Of a stretch of DNA of 64,000 nt, positions 1 to 11,710 are shown piece by piece. The stretch spans positions 620,001 through 684,000 of the forward strand of contig JAWPGT010000007.1 in the NCBI GenBank assembly GCA_034638255.1, read 5' to 3'. This DNA comes from Coprinus comatus (taxonomy: Eukaryota > Basidiomycota > Agaricomycetes > Agaricales > Agaricaceae). The notes beneath the pieces are model-generated. The model saw only the letters and a program-made list of their open reading frames with translations. It made no database searches and was not told where the DNA came from. Both the position numbers and the translations under genes were made by a program. Within the stretch, counting starts at the first letter, position 1, and each line of letters begins with the position of its first letter.

Positions 1-372
1 GGAGTACGGCGGAGGGTTTTCTGCCATCGTCTGTAGTAAACTGTGATTAAGTGGAAACGAGCGGTTGGTTCAGCATCATCATACATGCCTTGCTATCTGA
101 GCGAGAAGTGGAAGCCATTGGATTTTGGCCTGGAATGATCATAGACGGGAGGTGAACGTTTGAACTCTGACTCTTTTTCGTCGGTAATATGGGAACAGCC
201 CCACGTTGGGTGGGTTTCAAGGGGTAAGGGTACAGCTACGCACGCTAGAAGTACGCCACCCCTTGACTGCGGAGTACTGCCATTTCATCAAAATCACACC
301 AATAGAAATATATTCTGCATGATAATATGTTTGTTATTCAGTAAAAAGAGATTGAAATACCGAGGCAAAAGA
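1..372. other. No gene seen (left edge to first tRNA)
   Basis: I see no supported gene. A 99-codon open frame begins at 160, but its end runs through the antisense of the tRNA at 373-470, so it is not credible. The A/T-rich stretch just before 373 reads on the minus strand as a T-run and probably contains the Pol III terminator of that tRNA. Confidence 0.5.
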
Positions 373-470
373 GGGCCTGACCGGGAATTGAACCCGGGAC
401 CTCCTCGATTTATAGCAATTGAGCTTGGATTTCTCCCGAACGAGGAATCATACTACTAGACCATCAGGCC
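373..470 (-). tRNA. tRNA-Pro(CGG) with intron
   Basis: Read on the minus strand, the acceptor arm GGCCTGA pairs with TCAGGCC followed by discriminator C. The D arm starts GTCTAGTAGTATGA and the T arm is CCGGGTTCAATTCCCGG. The anticodon stem CCTCG/CGAGG encloses the loop TTCGGG, so the anticodon is CGG (Pro). An intron of about 26 nt follows position 37, the canonical nuclear tRNA intron site. A T-run lies just downstream and fits a Pol III terminator. The copy at 2474-2571 differs only by two bases inside the intron. Confidence 0.95.
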
Positions 471-552
471 AGTGGCGGTGATGCCTTGCATAAAAAGTTA
501 TAGGAAGAGGAGCATAACTGCCCCATAAAAAAATGTTGGAAAAACAACAATG

Positions 553-634
553 GGGCTTGACCGGGAATTGAACCCGGGACCTCCTCAAACTTGGCTGCGG
601 CACCCTAACAAGGAATCATACCAGAGTCACAAGT
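553..634 (-). pseudogene. tRNA-Pro(AGG) pseudogene
   Basis: The 3' half is a good tRNA-Pro: TTAGGG anticodon loop (AGG), a short intron, 3' anticodon stem TGAGG instead of CGAGG, T arm CCGGGTTCAATTCCCGG, and acceptor strand TCAAGCC. The 5' half is broken. The expected acceptor strand and most of the D arm are replaced by unrelated sequence, with only TGGTATGATTCC recognisable, so no seven-base-pair acceptor stem can form. T-runs remain downstream. It appears to be a decayed relative of the neighbouring tRNA at 739-824. The exact 5' limit is uncertain. Confidence 0.8.
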
Positions 635-738
635 AAACTGTGTTTATTGAACAGGGGCTGTAACAAAAGGCAAAGCTGATATATCCCTTCTTAGGCTTCA
701 TAGTCTGTGAACACTAGTGCACGAAGGAAAAAAAGACT

Positions 739-824
739 GGGCCTGACCGGGAATTGAACCCGGGACCTCCTCGAATATGAACAATTGTCCCTAACAAGGA
801 ATCATACTACTAGACCATCAGGCC
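739..824 (-). tRNA. tRNA-Pro(AGG) with intron
   Basis: This is an 86-nt gene with acceptor GGCCTGA/TCAGGCC plus discriminator C and anticodon stem CCTTG/CGAGG containing one wobble pair. The loop is TTAGGG, giving anticodon AGG (read as IGG). An intron of about 14 nt follows position 37. A run of seven T lies just downstream on the minus strand. The entire gene, intron included, is identical to the plus-strand copy at 1791-1876. Confidence 0.95.
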
Positions 825-1790
825 TTGTTACTTCGCTCTCCGACACATACTCCGCTCTCCTCTATCAGTAATCGTGTAAAAAGGGTGGTGAGTATGGATA
901 GTAGAGGAAGTCTGGTTCTTCCTCTGGTACTCACTAAATTTAACTAGCGGCTGACCCCTTGCTACACATGGACATAGTATCCTTAAGTTTTCTCTGGTGA
1001 TTGACACAACAAATGAACAATGTCCCTCCTCGGGCCTCCTTCGGACCCCCGCTTCAATCAATCATCAATAAAACTGTAGTGGCTACTGGCCAGGAATCAC
1101 CCTTGACAGTATTTGATTTCCCCAGAATATACCATAATAGTATACAGTGGATAAAGTCAAAGGCCACGTCTCCAAGTTGTCTGGCCAGCTTTCAATATCA
1201 AAGCTCAATATTCGACTGAGTTGTGTGAGTGGCAATCTACTATGCTAGATACCCGTGAAAACTTAGGCTCACACACTAGGTCGGTGACTCATGATTCAAA
1301 TTAAACATGAGTAGATAGAATATTTTGGAGTGCTCGGATGCTCAATTGGACTGGTGCTCTTGACTGTCGTAAGCTTTTAAAGGTAGTTATCAATAGTGAG
1401 TATTAAACAGTCTCCAAAGGCACTTACTTGTTCGAGATCTGTAGCTAACCACAGTGTGACGTCAATTGGCTACCATACGTGGTACATGCTGTGAAAAGTT
1501 CAACAACGATCGCTGAATTTGGGGAAAATAGCTAGCTGAAGCAAAAGGTGGCGCGTGAAGGCATGCGGTAGCCAACCCGTTCTACAATCTTTACTTCTGT
1601 CTTTTGTATAATAGATAAGCTCATAGCATTCACCCAAATAACAAGTCATTTTCACGATCAATCAATATAGCCAGTCAGGCCCACTATAAAGAAGGTTGAT
1701 GGTAATGAACAAATGTGATGTGTGATGTCATAAACCTCAGGGCCTGGTGATGTTAAACAATTGTCATAATGCAAAAAATTTAACATCATC
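825..1790. other. Intergenic between inverted tRNA-Pro copies, no gene seen
   Basis: About 970 bases between the two identical, oppositely oriented tRNA-Pro(AGG) genes. Open frames of 72-77 codons lie on both strands at 828-1219 but overlap each other and show no recognisable motif. I see no repeat, RNA gene or coding signal that I can support. Confidence 0.4.
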
Positions 1791-1876
1791 GGCCTGATGG
1801 TCTAGTAGTATGATTCCTTGTTAGGGACAATTGTTCATATTCGAGGAGGTCCCGGGTTCAATTCCCGGTCAGGCCC
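1791..1876 (+). tRNA. tRNA-Pro(AGG) with intron
   Basis: This gene is base for base identical to the minus-strand gene at 739-824, including the roughly 14-nt intron. Acceptor GGCCTGA/TCAGGCC, anticodon loop TTAGGG (AGG) and T arm CCGGGTTCAATTCCCGG are complete. A TTTTT run about 8 nt after the gene fits a Pol III terminator. The sequences flanking the two copies do not match, so the identity is confined to the gene. Confidence 0.95.
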
Positions 1877-2473
1877 GCTGTATACTTTTTCGAACTTGGT
1901 GAGAGGAATCATACAGTGAATAATCTACAAATTGTGATTATGTAAATGTCAAGTTTGACGAATTGCCAAATCTTATTTACTACATGAGTATAAAGCAAAT
2001 ATGGGGATACGAAGTATTCTATGAGCTTTGCTATCTTTCTAAGAAATAAAAGTGTTCAACTTGCAAGGAATGTGGGAAAAAAAAGTCATCGTCTGCATCA
2101 AATTGACTGGTCATTTAACTTCTGACCAAGTTAAACTGTTAAGTAGACGGTAAGAAACTTTTTTCTTTCTTAGCCATGGACTTACCCATTGACATACAAA
2201 TCCTAGAGCGGGATAGGAAATGTATATAATAAGCACCCAGCGGTACTAAATGTACAGGTACTCTTCAAGGAAGACAGGCATTTCTGGCGTCTTACAGCCC
2301 GAGAAGCTGTTTGTAATCGTTGTGCGAGGCATAATCGTAACTACTACTTGTTCCAAACGTTCCCCAGCAGAGTCCGATTAGTAGGCTCAAGCGAGTGAGC
2401 TGCTTCTACATAGGAGCCTGGACGAATCACCGTTGACATGAAACTTCTAATAAAAATTGACGAAACAAAAACA
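1877..2473. other. Intergenic between tRNA genes, no gene seen
   Basis: The stretch is A/T-rich with many stops in all frames. Only the Pol III T-runs next to the flanking tRNAs could be assigned. Confidence 0.4.
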
Positions 2474-2571
2474 GGGCCTGACCGGGAATTGAACCCGGGA
2501 CCTCCTCGATTTATAGCAGTTAAGCTTGGATTTCTCCCGAACGAGGAATCATACTACTAGACCATCAGGCC
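2474..2571 (-). tRNA. tRNA-Pro(CGG) with intron
   Basis: A 98-nt gene with acceptor GGCCTGA/TCAGGCC plus C, anticodon stem CCTCG/CGAGG, and loop TTCGGG, giving anticodon CGG. An intron of about 26 nt follows position 37. A T-run (TGTTTTTG) follows on the minus strand. Compared with the copy at 373-470 it differs at two intron positions and is otherwise identical. Confidence 0.95.
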
Positions 2572-3004
2572 ATACTAAGTTATTCTCCAGCGCTAATATG
2601 ATAATAGTGCAAAATTACATATATGCCCTGGTGTATTCCTTGTATTCCTCAATAACTCTGGCGATCATTTTGTTTTGCCCATAACACACGGACCATAAAA
2701 AAGAAACTATTCAGCGCATGTAATACTTATACATCCTCATCGTAGAGTCTGTTCTAAAAGAAGGTACATTCAAGTAGCAAATGTGTAATAATAACTATAT
2801 TCTTACTGCTTTCAGATGAATGTTCTCAATATTCAGATAATCTTGATCGTGAGATAAAGCTGCCATAAAAGGGTAAAATGATCGAATTACCACAAAAGGT
2901 CATCCGAACGGTACTGAGGGTGCCTTGCGTCAGCAAAGCGAATCACAACCACTCAACCATATACGTTTCTTTCTTCCCGCTTTTGCGGTGTCAAGCAATT
3001 CAAT
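2572..3004. promoter_or_regulatory. Upstream region of TOR, no defined element
   Basis: About 430 bases between the 5' end of the minus-strand tRNA-Pro(CGG) and the TOR start codon. It must hold the 5' flank of the tRNA and the TOR promoter/5'UTR. A pyrimidine-rich stretch (around 2966-2985) lies just before the TOR start, as is common in fungal promoters. No specific element was identified. Confidence 0.35.
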
Positions 3005-6000
3005 ATGGCGCCATCCGCGCAATTCTCAGATAGACTCAATACCATTTTTACAGGGTTGAAGAATAGAAGTCCTGAGGTCCAAACACAATCTGCTGAACAA
3101 CTTCAGCGTTTTGTAAGTTTGGTATATCTTGCACAAGTTTTGGATGCTCATGTAGCGAATAGGTCTCTACAGAGATAGCTGATATGTCGCCTGATGCAGC
3201 TGCTAAGATATGGGATGAGACCATCAACCGCAAGCTTTTTGAGCTTACACACAGTCAGAACACGGTTGATGCATTTGGGGGTCTGTTAGCTATAGGCGCG
3301 CTTTTACCCTCTGGTTATGTTGTGCACTCTAACTCAAGAACAAAATAGATCATTTGCTTGAAGTCGAGGCACAAGAAACTATTGAAGCTAAAAAGAACCT
3401 ATTCCGTTTCTACAATTATGTCAAACATCTACTTCCAAATCATGACATCCGCCTTATGTCTGCAGCTTCGAAAACACTTGGACAAATAGCACACATTGGT
3501 GGCGCCGCTTTTGGAGAGAGGTTTATGGACTTTGAAGTGCAAGCAGCGATCGACCTGATACAACCGGATAAACATGAATCGCCTCGATTTGCTGGCGTCC
3601 TCATCCTTAAGGAACTGTCTCGTAACAGCCCCACATATTTTCATCCCCACATCAACGTAGTCTTCGACAACATCCTCATTCCATTACGCGACCCTCGTGT
3701 GTATATTCGTGAAAGCGCCGCTGAGCTTCTAGCTGCTTGCCTCGAAATAATCACATCAAGAGAACGGCAAACGAGAAGTCCCCATCTCTCCAAATTACTA
3801 CAGGACGCCCAATCCGGTCTCAAACAGAATTCGATAGATGTAGTCCATGGATCATTACTAACATACCGAGAATTGATACTTCAGGCTGGAATGGTAAGTC
3901 ACCCACCTTCATATGGTTTCTTCTTTAATGATTTCGGTCTAGTTTATGCGAGAAAATTATGTCGACATCGCTGAACAAATACTAGGATTCAGATCACATA
4001 GAGATCATCTCATTAGAAAGATGGTTATTACCATGATACCATCTCTGGCTGCATATGACACGCAGATGTTCACAGAACATTTCCTCCACAAGGCAATGGG
4101 TCACCTCTTGACTCAACTCGATAAGCCAGCAGAACGAAACTATGGTATGATTGAGCACCATCCCTACTGTTTTTTAGTATTAATACCTAGATAAGCGTTC
4201 GTTTCCATTGGTCATACCGCGAATGCCGTTGGCCCTGATATGAAACCATTCCTTGATCCCATTATGAATCATATTAAAACTGGATTACAAGGGCGGGGGT
4301 AAATTTATATTTCCAAGGAAAAATCTCGATACTGACGTCAGAATTCAAGTCGCAAGAATTCACCCTCTGAAGATCATATCTTTCAATGTGTCGGAATGCT
4401 AGCTGCCGCTGTTGGACCCAACTTGACAAAACTATTACACGATCAACTCGACCTTATGCTGAGTTGTGGCTTGAGTGAACCGCTCAAAAATGCGCTTGTC
4501 GCCATTGCAAAACACATACCACCGCTTCTTAAAACTATACAAGGTAGCTTAAAATATTCTTCCAGCGCTCATGATAATTGACACGTTGTGTAGACCGTCT
4601 CTTAGATTTACTATCACAAGTTTTATGTGGTCAACCATACAAACCATTGGGTGCTCCACCTCCTTTAGGACGTCCTGGAATCACTGTTGCTGCCACGAAC
4701 ATCACGGGATCGCAGGTTTGCATCTTGGCGTTTCACTAGGGACCCTTCAAACTAATTCTAATTTAGACTCACAATGACAAAAGTCCCAAATTACTCACCC
4801 TTGCTCTCACCACTCTCGGTTCCTTCGACTTCAGCGGTCAGTCTTTACTTTCGAACCACACGATAAAACACTCACCATGTACATTGTAGGACACACATTG
4901 AATGAGTTTGTGCGTAACTGTGCAGTGCCTTATCTGGAGGATGACCACCCCGAGGTGAGAAGAGCTGCGGCTTTGACATGTTGCAAGCTTTTCGTTCGCG
5001 ATCCTATCTGCTACCAATCCAGCAGTCATGCAATCGAAATCATTAGTGATGTTATTGATAAGCTGCTTACTGTGGGTATTGCAGATCCAGGTATTGTTCA
5101 AACCATTTTCTACTTTAACAGCTACTCAGGTTATACAAAGATGCCAGCATACGCCTGACTGTTTTGTCTTCGCTTCATGAAATTTTCGACAAACACCTGG
5201 CCCAAGCGGAGAACGTACGCTCTTTGTTCATTGCACTGAACGACGAGGTGTACGAGAACCGCCTGGCTGCTGTAGGTCTCATCGGCCGACTTGCAAATCA
5301 TAACCCAGCATACGTCATGCCATCGCTGCGGAAAGCTCTCATACAACTGTTAACGGAACTCGAATATTCCACTGTCCTGTAGGCTTTCTTTTTCTTTTTC
5401 TTTTTTGCCAGGAATGGGACATTTACAAACTTACTTAGCCGTTCCCGAGAAGAGTGCAGTCGGTTACTGACATTACTAGTCAGCGCCACACAGAGGCTTA
5501 TCAAACCCTATGCATTACCAATGTTACGAGTTCTTCTTCTGAAGGCCAATGATAGTAACCCTACTGTTGCATCCAATGTTCTAATGTGTCTCGGAGAATT
5601 AGTTAATGTTGCTGGGGAAGATGGCTTACCCCATGTTCCAGATTTGATGACGGTCATTATTGCCAGACTCTCAGATCCATCCAATGCGAAGAGGGATGCT
5701 GCTCTCCATACTCTCGGTCAGATTTGCTCAAGTACAGGATACGTCATTACACCACTGTTTGATTATCCCCAACTACTTCCCATTCTGTCAAGGGTTCTGA
5801 AGTCGGAAGCCACAAAAAATATCCGGCGAGAAGTTGTCAAGGTATTGGGAACTTTAGGTGCTGTAGATCCATATAGGCGTAGGGTAAGAGGATTTAATTC
5901 TTCTTAACAGTCTTCTGATCGTAGTATCTCAGAGGCGACCGGACGAAGAAGTTGCTACTGAGAAAGTTGTTGCTGCAGTCAACCAAGTCCTATTGGCTCA

Positions 6001-9000
6001 ACACAATGCTATATCAGGAGCAGATGATTATTTCCAGACAGTTGTCATCAACTCTTTGCTCGTCATATTGAAGGACCAGTCTTTAAGTGTGCACCATCAT
6101 ACGGTCATTGAAGCGGTAATGTCGATTTTCAAGACGCAAGGATTGAAATGCGTCACTTTCTTACCTCAGGTATGTCGAGTGTCTACTGATGGAGGTCAAA
6201 CTGTACTGAGTCATTACTTGGTTAGATTATTCCAGCATTCGCTGCTGTCACCCGAAATTCCGCAGCGAGATTACAGGAATTTCACTTGCAACAACTTGCA
6301 ATCCTGATTGGAATCATTAGGCAACATGTCCGCAATTATATGCCAGAGATTTTTAACCTCATAACCGAATTATGGGAAAACATCTCACTTCAACTTCCCA
6401 TTGTAGCACTGATTGAAGCACTTGGAAAGGCGTTAGATGCTGAATTCAAGCCATTCTTGCCCACCATACTTCCTTTGATACTCAAAGTATTTGAAGGTGC
6501 AGCGTCTGACGACAAACGGAGTGCTGTTCAAGGTAAGGTGTTGGATGCATTCTTGACCTTTGGGGCAAACATCGAAGAGTATCTGCATCTTGTAATCCCC
6601 ATCATTGTTAAAACGTACGAGCGGGACGGAGACACATCGCTTCGCAAGAGAGCTATTCAAACCATAAATGGCTTATCACGCCGAGTGAATTTCTCTGACC
6701 ATGCTTCCCGCATAATTCATCCTCTGGTCAGAGTTTTGGATAACTCGAATCCGGAGTTGCGAGTCGCGGTCATGGATACCTTGTGTTCTCTGATGATGCA
6801 ACTTGGAGCGGATTTCGCTATATTTGTGCCCACAATCAACAAGGTAAGGAAATACTTAATCAATTTTACTCCACTGATTCTATCATCATGTACACAAAGA
6901 GTATTTTGAGAAACAAAGGCCCACCTCATTCAGTGTATGAAACCATGATTAATAAACTCCTGAATGGAGAGCGGCTACCACAGGATATGACACTTCAAGA
7001 ATCTCTGTGAGTGTCATTCTATTGAATGATCATAGGGTTTCTCACTCAAATTGCCACGATAGTGAACCGAACAAAACACCAGAATTTTCTGCCCCTGCAG
7101 AGGCTACAAAAATGGTCGTTAATCAACAACATCTTAAACAAGCTTGGGATGTAACGCAAGTCGCGATGCGAGACGATTGGTTCGAATGGATCCACCGATT
7201 AAGTGTTGAATTCATGAAAGAGTCACCATCGCACGCACTCCGCGCTTGTATGAGCTTGGTGGACATTCATCCCCCACTTGCCAAGGAGCTTTTCAACGCT
7301 GCCTTTCTTTCCTGTTGGAGTGAATTATATGATCAATATCAGGTACAAGCTCATTGTTCATGGTTAGGTTGTGCTCATCGTTAACACAGGAAGATCTTGT
7401 TCGTTCGATTGAATTCGCTATCACATCAACAAATATCCCGCCTGAGATTATTCATCGCCTGCTCAGCCTCGCGGAGTTTATGGAACACGAAGAGAAACCG
7501 CTGCCCATTGAACATCGTACGTTGGGCGAGTATGCAATGAGATACACTGCGTATGCCAAAGCATTGCACTATAAGGAGTTGGAATACTTCTCTGAATCCT
7601 CGCCTGCTTATCACTGCTCGTGAGCAATATGACGTTACCAAGCATGAAGAGTGGTATGAAAAACTCGGTCGCTGGCAGGAAGCACTTCAAGCATACGAAA
7701 AGAAGGCTGAAATGGATCCTCATGACCTCGAAGTTCAATTTGGTCGTATGAAGGCTTTACACGCACTAGGCGAGTGGGATCAATTAGCGATACGTGTCAA
7801 TGAACATTGGGCAACCGCAAATCATGAAGTACGGAAGGAACTGGCACCTATGGCAGCAGCAGCAGCTTGGTCTCGTAATGAATGGACCTCAATGGAAGAT
7901 TACACAAATACTATGCGACCCGAATCCCCGGACAGGTCATTCTATCGCGCGATTCTTTTTGTTCAGCAAAATCAATTCCCTAAAGCGATGGGGCAGATAG
8001 CAAAAGCCCGTGATCTCTTAGTTACAGAGCTCACCTCATTCGCAGGCGAAGGTTATGGACGCTCATATGGGTGAGTTTCTTGTTGTGCCCAAAGTTCAAA
8101 TTGGTGACAAATTGTAGTACCATCGTCCGTGCACAAATGTTGTCAGAATTAGAGGAGATTATTGCGTTCAAACAGTATGCTGACCAGCCCGATCGACAGA
8201 ACCTCATGCGCAAGACTTGGCTTAAGCGGTTCGCAATCTGCCCATCGTATTTTCAACCGAAGCTGAACATGTTTTAATCTTCAGACTACAAGGCTGTCAA
8301 CCCGATGTAGAAGTTTGGCAAAGAATCTTGCAAGTTCGGACGCTTGTACTCAACCCAGAAGATGATCCTATTATGTGGATCAAGTTTGCCAACCTCTGCC
8401 GCAAGAACGAACGAATGGCGCTTGCTGAAAAGACCATAAATTCTTTGTCACCTGACAGGGTACGTACCGTTTGACTTTTTATTTTATTTAACAACGCTCA
8501 TTGTGCCCTGGCCATGACTCAGTATCGGCTACACGACAATCATACCAGAGCGCCCCCAGCTGTTGTTTATGCTCAAATGAAGTACATGTGGTCTTCAGAC
8601 TCGAAGGAAGACACATTGGGATTCCTGCGCGCATTTTCCACTCAGCTTGCACATGATCTTCAACAAGAAACCAGCGAAAATAATTCTCACCATCGGAGTG
8701 GGAATAAGCACAAACTGACCGATATGTCTAAGCTTTTATCCCGTTGTTACTTTAAACAGGGAGAGTGGCAGAAAGAGCTCGAAGACGATTGGAGTTCTGT
8801 GAGTGTAACTCTCCTCCTACACAACCCAAACTAAGCTGACCGAATTATCAGAGGAATACAGTGGATATTTTGCATGCCTACTACCTGGCTACACATTATG
8901 ATCCAACCTGGTATAAAGCATGGCATACGTGGGCATTGGCTAATTCCGAAGTTGTCAGTGAGATGGAAGCTCAGGCCGAAAACCGTGCTGTGGATGTACC

Positions 9001-11591
9001 CAGTGACAGTATTGCTAACCATGTTGTTCAAGCTGTTGAAGGTAAGTGATATATAACAGTATACTCAAAAACTGTTCTCAGCGTCTGTTAGGTTTTTTCA
9101 GATCGATAGCATTAAGGAATGTCGATTCCTTACAAGATACACTCCGTCTCCTTACTCTCTGGTTCAAGTATGGTGCACATGATGAAGTTAGTTATGCAAT
9201 GGCCAATGGATTCTCCACCGTGGAAGTTGATACGTGGTTGGAGGTTATTCCTCAGGTATGTAAAGTTGAGCTTGTCAGGGACTGTTCTTATTCGGCGTCA
9301 GATTATTGCACGGATTCAAACGCCTCATGTCAACATACGCCGCAACATTAATAATCTTCTTACTGACGTTGGAAAACACCATCCACAAGCGTTGATTTAT
9401 CCTTTAACTGTGGCTTCAAAATCCTCGAGTATAGCACGAAAGGATGCAGCATTGAAAATTATGGATCGAATGCATGAACACAGTCCGACCATTGTGAAGC
9501 AGGTAAGCATATTTGTGTTACGACAAAACAAAGGTCTTAGAGTTTTGTAGGCACAAATTGTTAGTCAAGAACTCATTCGTGTCGCCATCCTATGGCATGA
9601 GCTTTGGCACGAAGGATTGGAGGAAGCTTCAAGACTTTACTTTACAGAGAAAAACCCGGATGGTATGATTGCAGCCCTTGAACCACTACATGATCTTCTT
9701 GAGAAAGTAAGAGGTTTTCCTCCGAGTGATAACGCTTCCATTTATTCAATAAATTATATTAGGGCCCTCAAACCGCTCGCGAGCTCTCTTTTGCACAGAC
9801 GTTTGGTCGTGAATTACATGAAGCCCGGGAAGCTTGTCGCCGTTACCATATATACGGAGAAACTGCAGAATTGGACAGAGCATGGGATATTTATTACGGA
9901 GTTCGCTTAATGATCTACAATTCCGGTTGATATCCATTCTCACATATGTGTTTGGTATGCAGGTTTTCAAACGGGTCGAGAAACAATTGCCTCAACTCAC
10001 TACCCTTGACCTCCAATACGTATCACCACATTTACTGAAAGCCAGAAACCTCGAACTAGCTGCCCCCGGTACTTACCAGAGCGGGCGACCAATCATTCGC
10101 ATACAGAGTTTCGCCACAAAATTGACTGTCATTGCTTCGAAACAAAGACCTCGAAGGTTCTCTTTGAAAGGTGATGACGGCAGAGATTATCAATATATCC
10201 TGAAGGGTAAGTATCATTGACCTAAAGCATCAACGTCCCTCGTAGTGACTTAATGCATCAGGTCATGAGGATCTTCGACAGGATGAGCGAGTAATGCAAC
10301 TCTTCAGTCTTGTCAATACTTTACTTTCCTTCGATACCAACAGCTTCAAGCGTCGTCTCCATATACAGCGTTATCCAGTTATCCCGCTTGCTCCTAATGC
10401 TGGTCTGATTGGGTGGGTACAAGATAGCGATACATTGCATGTTTTGATTAGAGACTATCGGGATTCCCGCAAAGTGCTGCTTAACATTGAGTACCGACTC
10501 ATGCTTCAGGTATGAATTCTTAATCACCCTCAGGTAGTTGATTCAAATTCATGATTTTGCAGATGGCTCCAGATTATGAAAATCTACCACTGCTACAGAA
10601 AGTTGAAGTTTTCGAGTATGCTCTAGAAAATACCACTGGCCAAGATCTTTACAGGGTATTGTGGCTAAAGAGCGTCGATTCAGAGCACTGGCTAGAGCGC
10701 CGTGCCACATATACGCGCTCGCTCGCCGTAAATAGCATGGTGGGGCATATTCTTGGCTTGGGAGATCGCCATCCATCAAACTTTCTTTTGGAGAGGAGTA
10801 CTGGAAAAGTTGTTCACATCGATTTTGGTGATTGCTTTGAGGTTGCCATGCATCGCGAGAAATTCCCCGAAAAAGTGCCGTTCCGATTGACAAGAATGTT
10901 AACACATGCCATGGAGGTTTGTCACTGAGATGATTCTATAATCTCCACATATTAACTCTATAAATACAGGTCAGTGGCATCGAAGGGAGCTTTAGGCACA
11001 CCTGCGAGATCAGTATGAATGTTCTGCGTGATAACAAAGAGTCATTGATGGCAGTCTTGGAGGCATTTGTGTATGACCCTCTAATCAACTGGCGATTAAT
11101 GCAAACAGAGGTAGAAGGACGACGTAATGAGGGTAAACTTTTTACTCGATTTATTCGTACCTCACTCATAGTGTTTGACGTATAGAAGTGGATCCAGATC
11201 GGGCGGCTGAACTTGCTCGTGTCGCCGCACATCCTCAAGGTCCATCACGTAAACTCAAGGCCAATGAGAACGATATTTTCAACGGTTAGTGTAGTAATTT
11301 TGACGTATATGTTCATTATCCGAAGGCATGGATAGATACACAAGAAGAACCTGGTATGCAGGAAGTGCGTAATGAAAGAGCATTGTTTGTATTCAACCGA
11401 GTACAACATAAGCTGACTGGTGCGTCTAACTCTCCGTGCCAAGGACCAACAATTAATGATATCCATCAGGCCGCGACTTCAATCCGGATGTCGCACTAAC
11501 GGTCGACAAACAAGTAGACAATTTGATTAAACAAGCAACAGCATTAGAAAATCTTTGCCAATGTTTCTCTGGTTGGTGTGCGTTCTGGTAA
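3005..11591 (+). CDS. TOR1: TOR serine/threonine kinase (PIKK family), many introns
   Basis: Target of rapamycin, the catalytic core of TORC1/TORC2, which couples nutrient status to growth. Translation starts [15 protein letters not shown] at 3005. HEAT repeats run to about 7000 and the FAT domain covers roughly 7100-9500. The FRB domain at 9554-9960 contains [14 protein letters not shown] and EEASRLYF. The kinase domain (about 10070-11240) includes [14 protein letters not shown], the catalytic loop GLGDRHPSN and HIDFGDCFE. The FATC tail ends [14 protein letters not shown] and stops at 11589-11591. More than twenty short introns interrupt the gene; every junction I followed kept the frame (for example 4153-4198 with acceptor ATAAG). 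The FRB serine contacted by FKBP-rapamycin (human S2035) is conserved, codon 9563-9565. ARP8 follows in tandem after about 120 bases. The family assignment is certain; individual exon limits are approximate. Confidence 0.97.
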
Positions 11592-11710
11592 CACGTGGGA
11601 ATGATCTAGTCTTTAAATGATGTAACCATACTTTGTATTCAAGAACCTCTCGTACTTTGTAATTTATACCCCTTCTAACTCATTCTTGTTCCCCGACTAA
11701 CTAAGACTCG

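Noticed and set aside
160..459. 99-codon open frame at the left edge
   Set aside because: It runs through the antisense strand of tRNA-Pro(CGG) and has no motif.
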